Below are positions 17,638-25,650 of a stretch of 44,707 nt of DNA, piece after piece. Below the pieces are notes generated by a model. The model was not told the DNA's origin, did no database searches, and saw only the letters and a program-made list of their open reading frames with translations. A program made the translations under genes and the position numbers. The stretch is from assembly GCA_002710725.1 (NCBI GenBank), contig PAKT01000048.1, positions 1 through 44,707 of the forward strand. Direction: 5' to 3'. Source of the stretch: Spongiibacteraceae bacterium. Its GTDB lineage: Bacteria > Pseudomonadota > Gammaproteobacteria > Pseudomonadales > Spongiibacteraceae. The stretch's first letter is position 1. Each line of letters opens with the position of its first letter.

Positions 17638-17942
17638 ACCAAGCTCCTTTATTTGCTGCTTGCGGGATGCCGCAGTAACGTTGAACACGGGCTACTGCTG
17701 GCGTAGAGGGGGAGGGACTACTGCTCGAGATATATGCCGAAAACTCCCCCCCAGGAATCAGGCATAGCGCGCGCAGTATACGTTCTTACATTTTATTCAG
17801 GCAATTGATGGTGGTTATAATACCCATCAATTCTTGTGATGGGCTGGCACCTGCCGAAAATGACGCCGTATTGTGCCTAATTTCGTCGGCAGCGTCACAT
17901 TTTTTTCTAGGCTAAACGAAGTAGGTAGAAAGGAGGTATTTC
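17638..17942. other. divergent intergenic region, pnt operon and DUF1244 gene
   Basis: This 305-base gap separates the minus-strand pnt operon from the plus-strand DUF1244 gene. Its pnt side contains GGGGGAG (17708-17714) and CTCCCCC (17744-17750), which could pair in the pnt leader. The centre holds the TATAAT-containing inverted repeats described separately. The DUF1244 side ends in a very strong ribosome binding site. I see no gene in it. Confidence 0.5.
17803..17843 (+). promoter_or_regulatory. overlapping inverted repeats around a TATAAT box
   Basis: AATTGATGG (17803-17811) is perfectly complementary to CCATCAATT (17824-17832), and a TATAAT hexamer (17816-17821) lies in the loop. The second arm, as CCCATCA (17823-17829), can alternatively pair with TGATGGG (17837-17843). 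It may be an operator over the DUF1244 promoter, or, if transcribed, two mutually exclusive hairpins. No good -35 is seen, so the promoter call is tentative. Confidence 0.4.
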
Positions 17943-18224
17943 ATGTCGGACCGTGATACAGCCATTGAAGCGGCGGTTTTCAGGCGCCTGTTGGCGCATC
18001 TCGATGAGCGCAAAGACGTTCAGAACATCGATCTGATGAATCTGGCGGGCTTCTGCCGCAACTGTCTTTCCAAGTGGTATGTGGCCGCCGCGGAAGAGGA
18101 GGGAAAGACCATAGACTACGAGGCTGCCCGCGAGCGGGTTTACGGTATGCCCTACAGCGAGTGGAAGGCTAAATACCAGAAGGAGGCCTCTGCCGAGCAA
18201 CTGGCCAGGTTCAAGCAGCCCTAA
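17943..18224 (+). CDS. DUF1244 family protein
   Basis: A 93-residue protein of the DUF1244 family, common in proteobacteria and of unknown function. The conserved core FRRLLAHLDERKDVQNIDLM, followed by NLAGFCRNCLSKWY and YGMPYSEWKAKYQ, is intact. The CRNC pair could bind a metal, but this is not established. The ATG has an ideal AAAGGAGG ribosome binding site, predicting strong translation. Confidence 0.9.
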   Translation: MSDRDTAIEAAVFRRLLAHLDERKDVQNIDLMNLAGFCRNCLSKWYVAAAEEEGKTIDYEAARERVYGMPYSEWKAKYQKEASAEQLARFKQP

Positions 18225-18240
18225 TGAGCGGCTAAATCCG

Positions 18241-18273
18241 GCGCTGTTTAAGGAAGGCCGGCGACTACAGCGC
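18241..18273. terminator. weak inverted repeat between convergent genes
   Basis: GCGCTGT (18241-18247) and ACAGCGC (18267-18273) form a 7-bp stem with a 19-base loop in the gap between the convergent DUF1244 gene and the minus-strand gene at 18294. No T-run follows, so terminator function is uncertain. Confidence 0.25.
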
Positions 18274-18293
18274 TGTGCAGCCCCGCCTTGAGG

Positions 18294-18689
18294 TTAGATG
18301 GAGCCATTGGGGATAAAGCGATTATTGGTATTTTCGCGAATCCATAGCAGGTCCTCTTTGGTCAGGCGGTCGCCACGCTGTCCAAGTAGTTTGTTGGCCC
18401 AAATGGCCGGTGACTGGTCCCCGACTTCGCAGCCCGGGATCAGCATCTCCGCACGCACAAAAAAACGCAGCAGCGCCTTAAGTTGCTCACTGTTGTAGTG
18501 TTCCAGCGCAATCAGCCAGGTCTCCTTGGGCAGGCGCAGTTGACTGGCCAGATCCGTCTGTTGGTCGAGACTCAATATCTGCGTCAGTTCTTCCAGTTTG
18601 CCTTTCCGGCTGGCAGTCAGGCCGGTTTCCAGTAACGCACTGTCGATCTCGGCGTCAGGGTTGGTGGGCGTCCAGTTGCCAATACTCAT
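18294..18689 (-). CDS. hypothetical protein, 131 residues
   Basis: I do not recognise the family. The 131-residue product is soluble and mostly helical by composition, without signal peptide, membrane segment or metal motif. The middle (TWLIALEHYNSEQLKALLRFF) and the end (LTKEDLLWIRENTNNRF) look like packed helices. Codon use and GC content match the neighbours, the frame has no rival of similar quality, and it sits convergent with the DUF1244 gene, so I believe it is real. Confidence 0.7.
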   Translation of the reverse strand: MSIGNWTPTNPDAEIDSALLETGLTASRKGKLEELTQILSLDQQTDLASQLRLPKETWLIALEHYNSEQLKALLRFFVRAEMLIPGCEVGDQSPAIWANKLLGQRGDRLTKEDLLWIRENTNNRFIPNGSI

Positions 18690-18825
18690 GGGTTATCTCA
18701 TCTTCAGGTCAATGGATTTGTCGGGCCAGGCTGTAAGCCGAAGTGCTCATGCTGTGCTATTTTAGCCCCCCGAAGCAAACCCGAAAGACGGGTTCGAGCG
18801 TGTTCGATGACAGATGGAGCAAAAA

Positions 18826-19389
18826 ATGAGTGAAGTGGATCCCGTAATGTTGGTTGACTACGGTCCTCTGCAAGCCCTGATTGGAGTCTGGGAAGGCGAT
18901 CAGGGGATGGATGTTTCGCCGGAGCCTGCGGCGGTTGAAGAAAATCCCTACAATGAAACCATAATCTTTGAAGCGGCGGGGGGTGTTACCAACGCCGAAA
19001 CCCAGACGCTGGCCATCCTGCGCTATCATCAGGTCGTCAAACGGAAAGCGAACGATCAGGTCTTTCACGACCAGATTGGCTACTGGACCTGGGACAAGGC
19101 CGGTAACACGATTTCTTTTTCACTCGCGATCCCGCGGGCGGTAACCGTACTCGCCGGCGGCACCTGGCAAGAGGGCAGTGACACGTTGAGCGTTAAAGCC
19201 AACGCCGATGGTGCTGACTGGGGTATAGCGCAGTCACCTTTTATGCTGGAAAAGGCAAAAACCACAGCCTTTGAAATGGCTGTGACGGTAAAAGGCGATA
19301 GCCTGCACTACAAGCAAACCACCTTCCTGAGCATCTATGGTCGCGAGTTTCCGCACACCGATGAAAACACGCTCAAGCGAGTGGGGTGA
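18826..19389 (+). CDS. heme-binding-like beta-barrel (nitrobindin/FABP-like) protein
   Basis: A 187-residue protein with the lipocalin-like GxWxG element at LIGVWEGDQG near the N-terminus and a pattern of beta strands ending in HTDENTLKRV. This matches the bacterial FABP-like/heme-binding-like family related to nitrobindin (THAP4 C-terminal domain), which binds haem or a small hydrophobic ligand. I choose the ATG at 18826, because GGAGC sits six bases upstream; an in-frame ATG at 18814 would add four residues. The ligand cannot be read from sequence. Confidence 0.75.
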   Translation: MSEVDPVMLVDYGPLQALIGVWEGDQGMDVSPEPAAVEENPYNETIIFEAAGGVTNAETQTLAILRYHQVVKRKANDQVFHDQIGYWTWDKAGNTISFSLAIPRAVTVLAGGTWQEGSDTLSVKANADGADWGIAQSPFMLEKAKTTAFEMAVTVKGDSLHYKQTTFLSIYGREFPHTDENTLKRVG

Positions 19390-19441
19390 ATCTGATTCCT
19401 GCCCGGTTCCTGCCGGGCTCTTACTGCTATAACGGTTTCTC

Positions 19442-19906
19442 ATGTCTCAAAATCCCTGTGTATGGGTTGATGCCGACGCCTGTCCTAAAGTTGTTCGCGA
19501 AATCCTGCTGCGGGCGGCTCAACGTACCGGCATTCAGTTGACCTTTGTTGCCAATCAGGCGGTGCCGGTGCCTCCTGCGCCCAATATAAAGGCTGTGCAG
19601 GTGCCGTCCGGTTTTGATATTGCCGACAACGAGATTGTGCGTCGGGTGTCGGTGGGGGATCTGGTTATTACCGGGGATATTCCACTGGCGGCAGAAGTGA
19701 TGGAAAAGGGCGCAGAGGCATTGAACCCGCGTGGCGAAATGTACACGGAAAATACCATCCGTCAGCGGCTGAATATGCGTGATTTTATGGATACCCTGCG
19801 CGCCAGCGGAGTTCAGAGCGGTGGGCCGCCTCCTCTGGGGCAGCGCGAGCGCCAGCAGTTTGCCAATGCTCTCGATCGGTATCTGGCAAAAGCCGGGTCG
19901 GATTAA
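19442..19906 (+). CDS. UPF0178 / YaiI-YqxD family protein
   Basis: A 154-residue protein of the YaiI/YqxD (DUF188) family, a PIN-like fold of unknown role. The conserved N-terminus [20 protein letters not shown] and the motif [19 protein letters not shown], with the later [16 protein letters not shown], are all present. It would act in the cytoplasm; a nuclease activity has been supposed from fold but is not shown. The ribosome binding site is weak. Confidence 0.93.
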   Translation: MSQNPCVWVDADACPKVVREILLRAAQRTGIQLTFVANQAVPVPPAPNIKAVQVPSGFDIADNEIVRRVSVGDLVITGDIPLAAEVMEKGAEALNPRGEMYTENTIRQRLNMRDFMDTLRASGVQSGGPPPLGQRERQQFANALDRYLAKAGSD

Positions 19907-20183
19907 AAATTGCGTCGTGCATTATTTCGGGGCTATTTTCCTTTGTTGTTTTCCCGTGACGTGAACCTATTTCGCGCGAGGTCCTGAGCTCTTTCAGTGC
20001 AGAACGGTGCTCGCTGGTCTTGGCTTTGCGCTACCCAATGCGGTGCAGAGCAGAAAGTTTCTCTGCGAGCGAGTGAAATAAACTCACGCAATTCATAGGG
20101 TTAAACGGTGCGGTCACGGGCGCGGTGGTAAGTTGGCAAGCAAATTGCTGACAGCTCGAAGTAACTGAGCAGCCGACCGAGCC

Positions 20184-22160
20184 ATGAATCCGAGCGTACC
20201 CGACCTATCCAGCACCAGCTCCCCGATTATTGTGATTGGCAGTGGGCCCGTTGGTGTAGCGTTCGTGCAGAAACTCAAAGCTCGGTTGCCCGGCGTTCGC
20301 GTCAAGTTGTTTGGTGCCGAAGAAGCGCCAGCCTATGACCGAATTCGGTTATCTGAATTGCTCGCCGGGAAATCCTCAGTAGCTTCCCTGTCTCAGGACA
20401 TATCGCTGGATGACGTAGAGTGCTTTTTTCACTGTGCAATTGTCGCTATTGATCCAGAGTCCCGTCACGTTGTCGATCACAACAATCAGATTCACCCTTA
20501 TTCACGCTTGATCATTGCAACCGGTTCGAGGCCCTATCGGCCCTCGATTCCCGGCGTCGATCTCAAGCGCGTATACACATTTCGCGATCTGCGCGATACC
20601 GAACATTTGGTGGCACGCCGCGCCGCCAGCCAGCACACCGTTGTTGTGGGCGGCGGATTGTTGGGTCTTGAGGCGGCGGCAGCCATGGCGCGGCTGAATA
20701 CCCGTGTCAGTGTGGTGCAGCAGGCGAGTCACCTGATGAACCGGCAGCTTGATGAGAAAGCGGCCAGCTTGCTGGAAGCTTCCCTGCGCAAGCGGGTTTC
20801 CGAGGTGTACACCGGGAGTGGGGTGAGGGAAATCCAGCCTGCTTCGCAAGCCGCGCATACCGTTGGCGGAGTTGTCTTGCGCAATGGGCATGTGATTGCC
20901 TGTGACACGGTAATCATCGCGGCCGGTATTGAACCTAACACCGATCTGGCAAAGGCCAGTGGTATAGCGGTTGGCAGAGGTATCAAGGTAAATACTCGCC
21001 TTGAGACCAGCGTCGCAGGCATCTACGCCATCGGTGAATGCGCCGAGTTCGCTGGACAGCTCTACGGTTTGGTTGCTCCGGGGATCGAGCAGGCGGGGGT
21101 GCTGGCCGCAGCAATCGCCGGTCAGGAAGTTGCTTATCTGGGATCACTGAGTGCGTCCAAGCTTAAGGTTGCCGGTGAGTCTGTTTTCAGTGCCGGTGAG
21201 ATCCACAGTGACGAAACCACACTGCCACTGCAGTCCGCCGAATACTGTGACCCCGAGAAATCACTCTATCGCAAACTGCTGGTCAGTCGCGGGCAGTTAG
21301 TCGGTGCGCTGGGCTATGGGGAGTGGGAGGAGACGCCGCGTTTGCAGAGTGCCATCAGTGAGCAGCGTCGGGTGTTCTTCTGGCAACTCTGGCGTTTCCA
21401 GAAGACGGGCAGCTTGTGGCCTCAGGTTGAGCGAACCCAGGTTGCATCCTGGCCTGCGAGTGCGCGGGTCTGTAATTGTCGGGGTGTTACGCGCGGTGAC
21501 TTAAGCCGGGCGATACAGGGTGGCTGTCAGACCGTTACTGAAATTACTCAGGCAACCGGCGCTGCAGGTGTGTGCGGCAGTTGTGAGCCCTTGCTGCACA
21601 ACCTGCTGGGCGAGTCTGAGCGGCCGTCGTTTTCGGGCGGTTCCACCGCACTGGCTTTATTGGCTGCGCTGGCGAGTGCATTGCTGGTCGGCTTTATGCA
21701 AATCGATTTACAGCCCAGCAGCTCTATTCAATCTCTGCCTTGGTGGGAGCGACTCTGGTCTCATTCCGACTATAAGCAGTACACGGGCTTTACCCTGCTG
21801 GGTCTGCTGGCGCTGGGTTTACTGGTTTCATTAAAAAAGCGTCTGTTACCGGACAAACTGCGGGGCCACTTTTCTTACTGGCGCTTGTGGCATGTATTCA
21901 GCGGTGTAACCGCGCTGCTGCTACTTGGCCTGCATACGGGGTTCGAGCTCGGCGACAATCTGAATCGCTGGCTGATCTTGAATTTTCTGGCGTTGAGCGC
22001 GCTGGGTGCTGTGGTGGGTCTGGTGGTTTCTTTTGGAGCAAAACTCCCTGCCCGCCTGGGTAAACAGGCGCGGCACTGGAGCCAATGGGCACATCTGCTG
22101 GTGTCCTGGCCGCTGCCTGCGCTGCTCTCTTTTCATATTCTGTCGGTGTACTACTTTTGA
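20184..22160 (+). CDS. FAD/NAD(P) oxidoreductase fused to BFD [2Fe-2S] and membrane domain
   Basis: A 658-residue fusion of three parts. Residues 12-320 are a rubredoxin-reductase/NirB-type flavoprotein, with FAD motif IVIGSGPVGVAF and NAD(P) motif VVVGGGLLGLEAAAAM. Residues about 428-475 are a BFD-like [2Fe-2S] domain with CNC and CGSC cysteine pairs, as in NirB and NasC. From about 483 to the end there are five hydrophobic helices carrying histidines in LWHVFSG, LGLHTGFELG, ARHWSQWAHLL and FHILSVYYF, a pattern suited to b-type haems. I infer electron flow from NAD(P)H through FAD and [2Fe-2S] into membrane haem. The sirohaem reductase part of NirB is absent. Its stop overlaps the next gene's probable TTG start. 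Confidence 0.85.
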   Translation: MNPSVPDLSSTSSPIIVIGSGPVGVAFVQKLKARLPGVRVKLFGAEEAPAYDRIRLSELLAGKSSVASLSQDISLDDVECFFHCAIVAIDPESRHVVDHNNQIHPYSRLIIATGSRPYRPSIPGVDLKRVYTFRDLRDTEHLVARRAASQHTVVVGGGLLGLEAAAAMARLNTRVSVVQQASHLMNRQLDEKAASLLEASLRKRVSEVYTGSGVREIQPASQAAHTVGGVVLRNGHVIACDTVIIAAGIEPNTDLAKASGIAVGRGIKVNTRLETSVAGIYAIGECAEFAGQLYGLVAPGIEQAGVLAAAIAGQEVAYLGSLSASKLKVAGESVFSAGEIHSDETTLPLQSAEYCDPEKSLYRKLLVSRGQLVGALGYGEWEETPRLQSAISEQRRVFFWQLWRFQKTGSLWPQVERTQVASWPASARVCNCRGVTRGDLSRAIQGGCQTVTEITQATGAAGVCGSCEPLLHNLLGESERPSFSGGSTALALLAALASALLVGFMQIDLQPSSSIQSLPWWERLWSHSDYKQYTGFTLLGLLALGLLVSLKKRLLPDKLRGHFSYWRLWHVFSGVTALLLLGLHTGFELGDNLNRWLILNFLALSALGAVVGLVVSFGAKLPARLGKQARHWSQWAHLLVSWPLPALLSFHILSVYYF

Positions 22161-23455
22161 AAGCGCTCTCGGCCAAGACAGTGCTCTGGAGTCTGTGGGC
22201 GACGGCTGTTATCGGGCTGAGTGTCTGGTTGTCCTGGCCTCTGATTTTTGAAGAGCAGCAGGATATTTTTCTGGCTGGCGCAGCGACACATGGGCATCAC
22301 CAGATTGAGTTGGCATGCAATGCCTGTCACACCTCGCCGTTTGGCGGCAAAGAGGTGCTGCAGAGCGCCTGTATTGCCTGTCACGGAGCTGAACTCAAAG
22401 CGGTGAGTGACTCACACCCCACCAAAAAGTTTACCGATCCGCGCAATGCCGACCGTATTGAACGGCTGGATGCGCGCTACTGCATTGCCTGTCACGCCGA
22501 ACATCAGTTAGAGCGGACTCGGCCCATGGGGGTGACGCTGCCGGAGGATTTCTGTTTCGAGTGTCACGAGGACGTTGGGCGTGAGAGACCCTCCCACGCC
22601 GGCATAGGTTTTGAAACCTGTGCATCCGCTGGCTGCCACAATTTTCACGACAATCTCGCCCTCTATGAAGATTTTTTGCTGAAGCACAGCAGCGATCCCT
22701 GGCTGCTCGAAACCCAGCGGATACTGGAGCGGCCGTCTCAGCGAGAAGACCTCGCGGAGCGGGTAGAGCCGGATGCTCCGGACTCTGTTGTGGCTGACGA
22801 GGCACCGACTGCTGATTGGCAGCACTCTGCTCACGCCGCAGCTGGTGTGAACTGTAGCGACTGTCACGGCAGTGAGCAGCAGTGGCAGCCCAAGCCACTG
22901 CAGTCCGTTTGCGCGGGTTGCCATGAAAGGCAATTCGAGGGTTTTACTGCCGGCAAGCACGGCATGCGATTGGCGCAGGGGCTTTCGCCAATGGTTGTGG
23001 ATCAAGCCCGAATTGCGATGAAGCCAGAAGCGGGGCACCGCGAACTCACCTGCAACAGCTGTCATTCGGCGCACGCTTATGATCGTCAGGTTGCGGCAGT
23101 CGATTCCTGTCAGTCCTGCCACGATTCAGAGCACAGTCGAAACTATGCTCAGTCCGCTCATGCGGGCCTTGAAACGCCGGTGACCTGCGCTACCTGCCAT
23201 ATGCCCCGTCAGGAAAGCCCGGACGGCGGCTTTCACGTACAGCATAACCAGAGTGACAACCTTCGGCCCAACGAAAAAATGATCCGCAGTGTGTGTCTTG
23301 ACTGCCACGGTCTCGGCTTTGCTATCGATGCATTGGCGGATCAGGCTTTGATCGATCGCAATTTTACCGGTCGTCCTGCCCTTCATGTCGAATCCATCGA
23401 CATGGCGGTGGATCGTGCAAAAGCGGCTCCGACTCTGGATAACAGTTACCAATGA
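22157..23455 (+). CDS. membrane-anchored 11-haem c-type cytochrome
   Basis: The protein has one N-terminal membrane anchor and a periplasmic part with ten CXXCH motifs (CNACH, CIACH twice, CFECH, CSDCH, CAGCH, CNSCH, CQSCH, CATCH, CLDCH) plus one CASAGCH, a CX4CH variant between the fourth and fifth. That gives up to eleven covalent haems. I place the start at the TTG at 22157, overlapping the upstream TGA stop (TTGA), which gives 432 residues and a normal anchor; the open frame extends further upstream. It should carry electrons from the membrane flavoprotein to a periplasmic acceptor. It resembles no enzyme family I can name with confidence. Confidence 0.85.
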   Translation: MKALSAKTVLWSLWATAVIGLSVWLSWPLIFEEQQDIFLAGAATHGHHQIELACNACHTSPFGGKEVLQSACIACHGAELKAVSDSHPTKKFTDPRNADRIERLDARYCIACHAEHQLERTRPMGVTLPEDFCFECHEDVGRERPSHAGIGFETCASAGCHNFHDNLALYEDFLLKHSSDPWLLETQRILERPSQREDLAERVEPDAPDSVVADEAPTADWQHSAHAAAGVNCSDCHGSEQQWQPKPLQSVCAGCHERQFEGFTAGKHGMRLAQGLSPMVVDQARIAMKPEAGHRELTCNSCHSAHAYDRQVAAVDSCQSCHDSEHSRNYAQSAHAGLETPVTCATCHMPRQESPDGGFHVQHNQSDNLRPNEKMIRSVCLDCHGLGFAIDALADQALIDRNFTGRPALHVESIDMAVDRAKAAPTLDNSYQ

Positions 23456-23480
23456 TGCTTCTCAAGCAAGGAGAAAACCG

Positions 23481-24071
23481 ATGAAAACCACTCTTAAATC
23501 TCGCGCAGTTATGTCTGTTCCCCTGTTGTGTGCCACCTTGCTGTTAACAGGTGGCTGCGGGCAGAAAGAAGCCGCAGGTATTGATCCCAAGCTGTATACC
23601 GATTCTCTGTTTGCCGTAATGAATGCAGACAGAGCCAATTACACAAAACTCATTATCGGGCGTCTGGGGCCAAAGGGGGCTGATGCGATCAAGCCGAATG
23701 AGCATTGGGAGGATCTGGCCAATGGTGCGCCATTGCCCGCCCAAATGTTCCGTTTCGGCGCAGAAGTTGTTGCGGAAACCACCGATGAGTTCACTTATTC
23801 GCTGCAATCCATCTGGCCAATCAATAGCCAGAATGCGCCGCGAACTGAAATAGAGAAGGCCGGTCTGCAACACATTGCGGATAACCCGGGCTCCAATTTC
23901 TACGGCGAAGAGCAGCTGGGAGGAGTGAATTACTTCACCGCGGTATACCCGGATGTTGCTGTGGCGGCGCCCTGTGCGGATTGTCACAACAATCACAAGG
24001 ATTCGCCCCGTCGCGACTTCAAATTGGGTGACGTGATGGGCGGTGTCGTTATTCGCGTACCGCTGGACTAA
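23481..24071 (+). CDS. Tll0287-like (DUF3365) haem lipoprotein
   Basis: A 196-residue lipoprotein with signal peptide and lipobox ending LLLTGGC, followed by a DUF3365/Tll0287-like domain, a haem-binding relative of PAS/GAF sensor folds. The single c-haem motif CADCHNNH near the C-terminus, followed by LGDVMGGVVIRVPL, is typical. The ATG at 23481 has AAGGAG eight bases upstream, so the longer upstream frame is not used. In this cluster it is likely a periplasmic electron carrier or redox/gas sensor. Confidence 0.87.
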   Translation: MKTTLKSRAVMSVPLLCATLLLTGGCGQKEAAGIDPKLYTDSLFAVMNADRANYTKLIIGRLGPKGADAIKPNEHWEDLANGAPLPAQMFRFGAEVVAETTDEFTYSLQSIWPINSQNAPRTEIEKAGLQHIADNPGSNFYGEEQLGGVNYFTAVYPDVAVAAPCADCHNNHKDSPRRDFKLGDVMGGVVIRVPLD

Positions 24072-24093
24072 CACTGCAATTCAGGAGGGAATC

Positions 24094-24441
24094 ATGGTGC
24101 CCAGGGCGATGATCGTATTCGGCTGTCTCATGCTTTTGACAGCCTGTGAAAGCAAGCAGGCACCAACGACGGCATTGACGCCGGATTTGCAGGCTGGCAA
24201 AGCGGTTGTCGAGGCAAATTGCGTTGTCTGCCACAAGCCCGGCATCAATGGCGCTCCCATTATTGGTAATCCGAAAATGTGGCAGCGGCGGATCGCCCAG
24301 GGACAGGACGTACTCGTTCAGCATGCGATTGACGGCTACAACTACGACATGATGCCGCCGCGGGGCGGCAATCCGGAATTATCCGACAACGATATACGCC
24401 TGGCGGTTGCCTATCTGGTCAGCCAGGTGAAAGATCATTAA
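24094..24441 (+). CDS. mono-haem cytochrome c lipoprotein (c5-like)
   Basis: A 115-residue lipoprotein: signal peptide with lipobox LLTAC, then a small class I cytochrome c domain. The haem motif is CVVCHKPG, and the axial methionine is probably in the YDMMPPRGG segment, as in cytochrome c5 and c555 types. The ATG at 24094 follows AGGAGGGA; the longer frame upstream has no such site. It likely shuttles electrons in the periplasm as part of the redox cluster. Confidence 0.88.
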   Translation: MVPRAMIVFGCLMLLTACESKQAPTTALTPDLQAGKAVVEANCVVCHKPGINGAPIIGNPKMWQRRIAQGQDVLVQHAIDGYNYDMMPPRGGNPELSDNDIRLAVAYLVSQVKDH

Positions 24442-24457
24442 AAGAGGGGACCTACTC

Positions 24458-24871
24458 GTGGACGCAAAAACCATTACGCTGGTACAGGAAAGCTGGGCCA
24501 AAGTTGAACCGATCAGCATGACAGCGGCAGACCTGTTCTACGCCAAGCTGTTTGAACTTGATCCTGGTCTTGAGCCACTCTTCAAGGGAGATATGATGGA
24601 GCAGAAAGGAAAGCTGATGCAGATGATAGGCACGGCAGTGAAAATGCTGAATCGCCTGGACGAGCTGGTGCCGGTGGTAGTCAAGCTGGGTGAGCGTCAT
24701 GTCGAATATGGTGTTGTAGCCAAAGACTACGATACTGTCGGCGCGGCCTTGCTGGATACCCTTTCTAAGGGCTTGGGGGATGAATTCACCCCAGAGGTTG
24801 AGCAGGCCTGGACAGAAGTGTATGGCGTGCTGGCAGAAACAATGTTGAGCGCCGACAGTACACCGGCCTAA
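24458..24871 (+). CDS. single-domain globin
   Basis: A 137-residue bacterial haemoglobin of the Vitreoscilla (Vgb) type. By comparison with Vgb, the proximal haem ligand is the histidine of LGERHVEYG, the CD-loop phenylalanine is in PLFKGD, and the distal position is the glutamine of MEQKGKL. The start is GTG with GAGGGGA upstream. Proteins of this type bind O2 or NO; with a reductase they act as NO dioxygenases. It has no reductase domain of its own, so the flavoprotein of the same cluster is an obvious candidate partner. Confidence 0.93.
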   Translation: MDAKTITLVQESWAKVEPISMTAADLFYAKLFELDPGLEPLFKGDMMEQKGKLMQMIGTAVKMLNRLDELVPVVVKLGERHVEYGVVAKDYDTVGAALLDTLSKGLGDEFTPEVEQAWTEVYGVLAETMLSADSTPA

Positions 24872-24875
24872 AACG

Positions 24876-24912
24876 AAAAAAGCCGCGGTTCACCTGGGCA
24901 GTGACCGCGGCT
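24876..24912 (-). terminator. terminator between globin and secreted-protein genes
   Basis: AGCCGCGGT (24881-24889) pairs with ACCGCGGCT (24904-24912), with an extra CAC/GTG pairing inside. On the minus strand the stem is followed directly by a T-run (24876-24881), making it an intrinsic terminator for the gene at 24935; it may also stop the globin transcript. Confidence 0.85.
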
Positions 24913-24934
24913 GAAAACATAAAAATTAAAGTGA

Positions 24935-25255
24935 CTAGTTTTGGGCGAGCGAGCCGCTGCTGGCCAGCGCGCTAAAGATGTCTGCCTGTTTGTTGATGTT
25001 GTCCGCCAGGGATTTCAGTCGGCCAACATGATAGTTATAGGAAAAGCTGCTGAGCTGTACACAGGCATCCAGTGCTTGTTCCGCGGAGCGGATATAGTGC
25101 TGAATGGTGCTGACAGCCTGTTTCATTTCTTCGTAGCTCGCCTCCTGTGCAGTCGGGACTGCAGGCGATTCTTTAAAGATGGATAGAGAGCAATCGGCAA
25201 ATGCCGGTTTGGTGCCTGCCAAAATCAGCAGGGCGAAGCATAGAGACCTGAACAT
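24935..25255 (-). CDS. small secreted protein of unknown function
   Basis: A 106-residue exported protein. MFRSLCFALLILAGTKPAFA is a clear signal peptide, cleaved before DCSLS. The mature part is helical, with QAVSTIQHYIRSAEQALDAC and RLKSLADNINKQADIF, and two cysteines (start and middle) that could form a disulfide. I choose the ATG at 25255, because AAAGGAGG lies eight bases upstream; the frame begins 20 codons earlier without any site. I know no family. It is convergent with the globin cluster. Confidence 0.75.
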   Translation of the reverse strand: MFRSLCFALLILAGTKPAFADCSLSIFKESPAVPTAQEASYEEMKQAVSTIQHYIRSAEQALDACVQLSSFSYNYHVGRLKSLADNINKQADIFSALASSGSLAQN

Positions 25256-25650
25256 ACACGATACCTCCTTTGGTTTCCGTTTCGTGCATGTAGGTAAAAG
25301 CAATTCACGTGCCAAAAGACATATAATTATATCTATAGGGTATTAAGTATTGGTATGCAGAGGGTTTTTTCTGCTTTCGATGCTATTGCCTGTGATTGTC
25401 CGGTGGCTCCACAGCGCACTCCAAGTGAGCGCCTGAAACATCCCGGGGCAGAGGCCTCACGAACCCTTGCAGGAAATGCACTTGCTTGAAGCGATCAATC
25501 GGTGTTGTACCGAGCGCTGTCTTGGTGCGGTAGCAATCTAGTAAACTCTCTTTTCATTGCGCGCCGTCGCAAAATCCATGTCGCCGGCCCTTGCCGGTTT
25601 ATGGGGCTACGAACGCGACTATCGTTACCGAAACACAGTCAGGGTGATTA
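25256..25650. other. 395-base region without a recognisable gene
   Basis: It contains the minus-strand ribosome binding site and promoter of the secreted-protein gene on the left and the promoter of the ketopantoate-reductase-like gene on the right. The left side is AT-rich (25319-25360). The longest plausible plus-strand frame from an ATG (25355) is only 44 codons and has no ribosome binding site. I see no RNA gene or strong repeat. Confidence 0.4.

Noticed and set aside
25355-25489. 44-codon plus-strand frame in the gap before the PanE-like gene
   Set aside because: It has no ribosome binding site, odd composition and no recognisable features.
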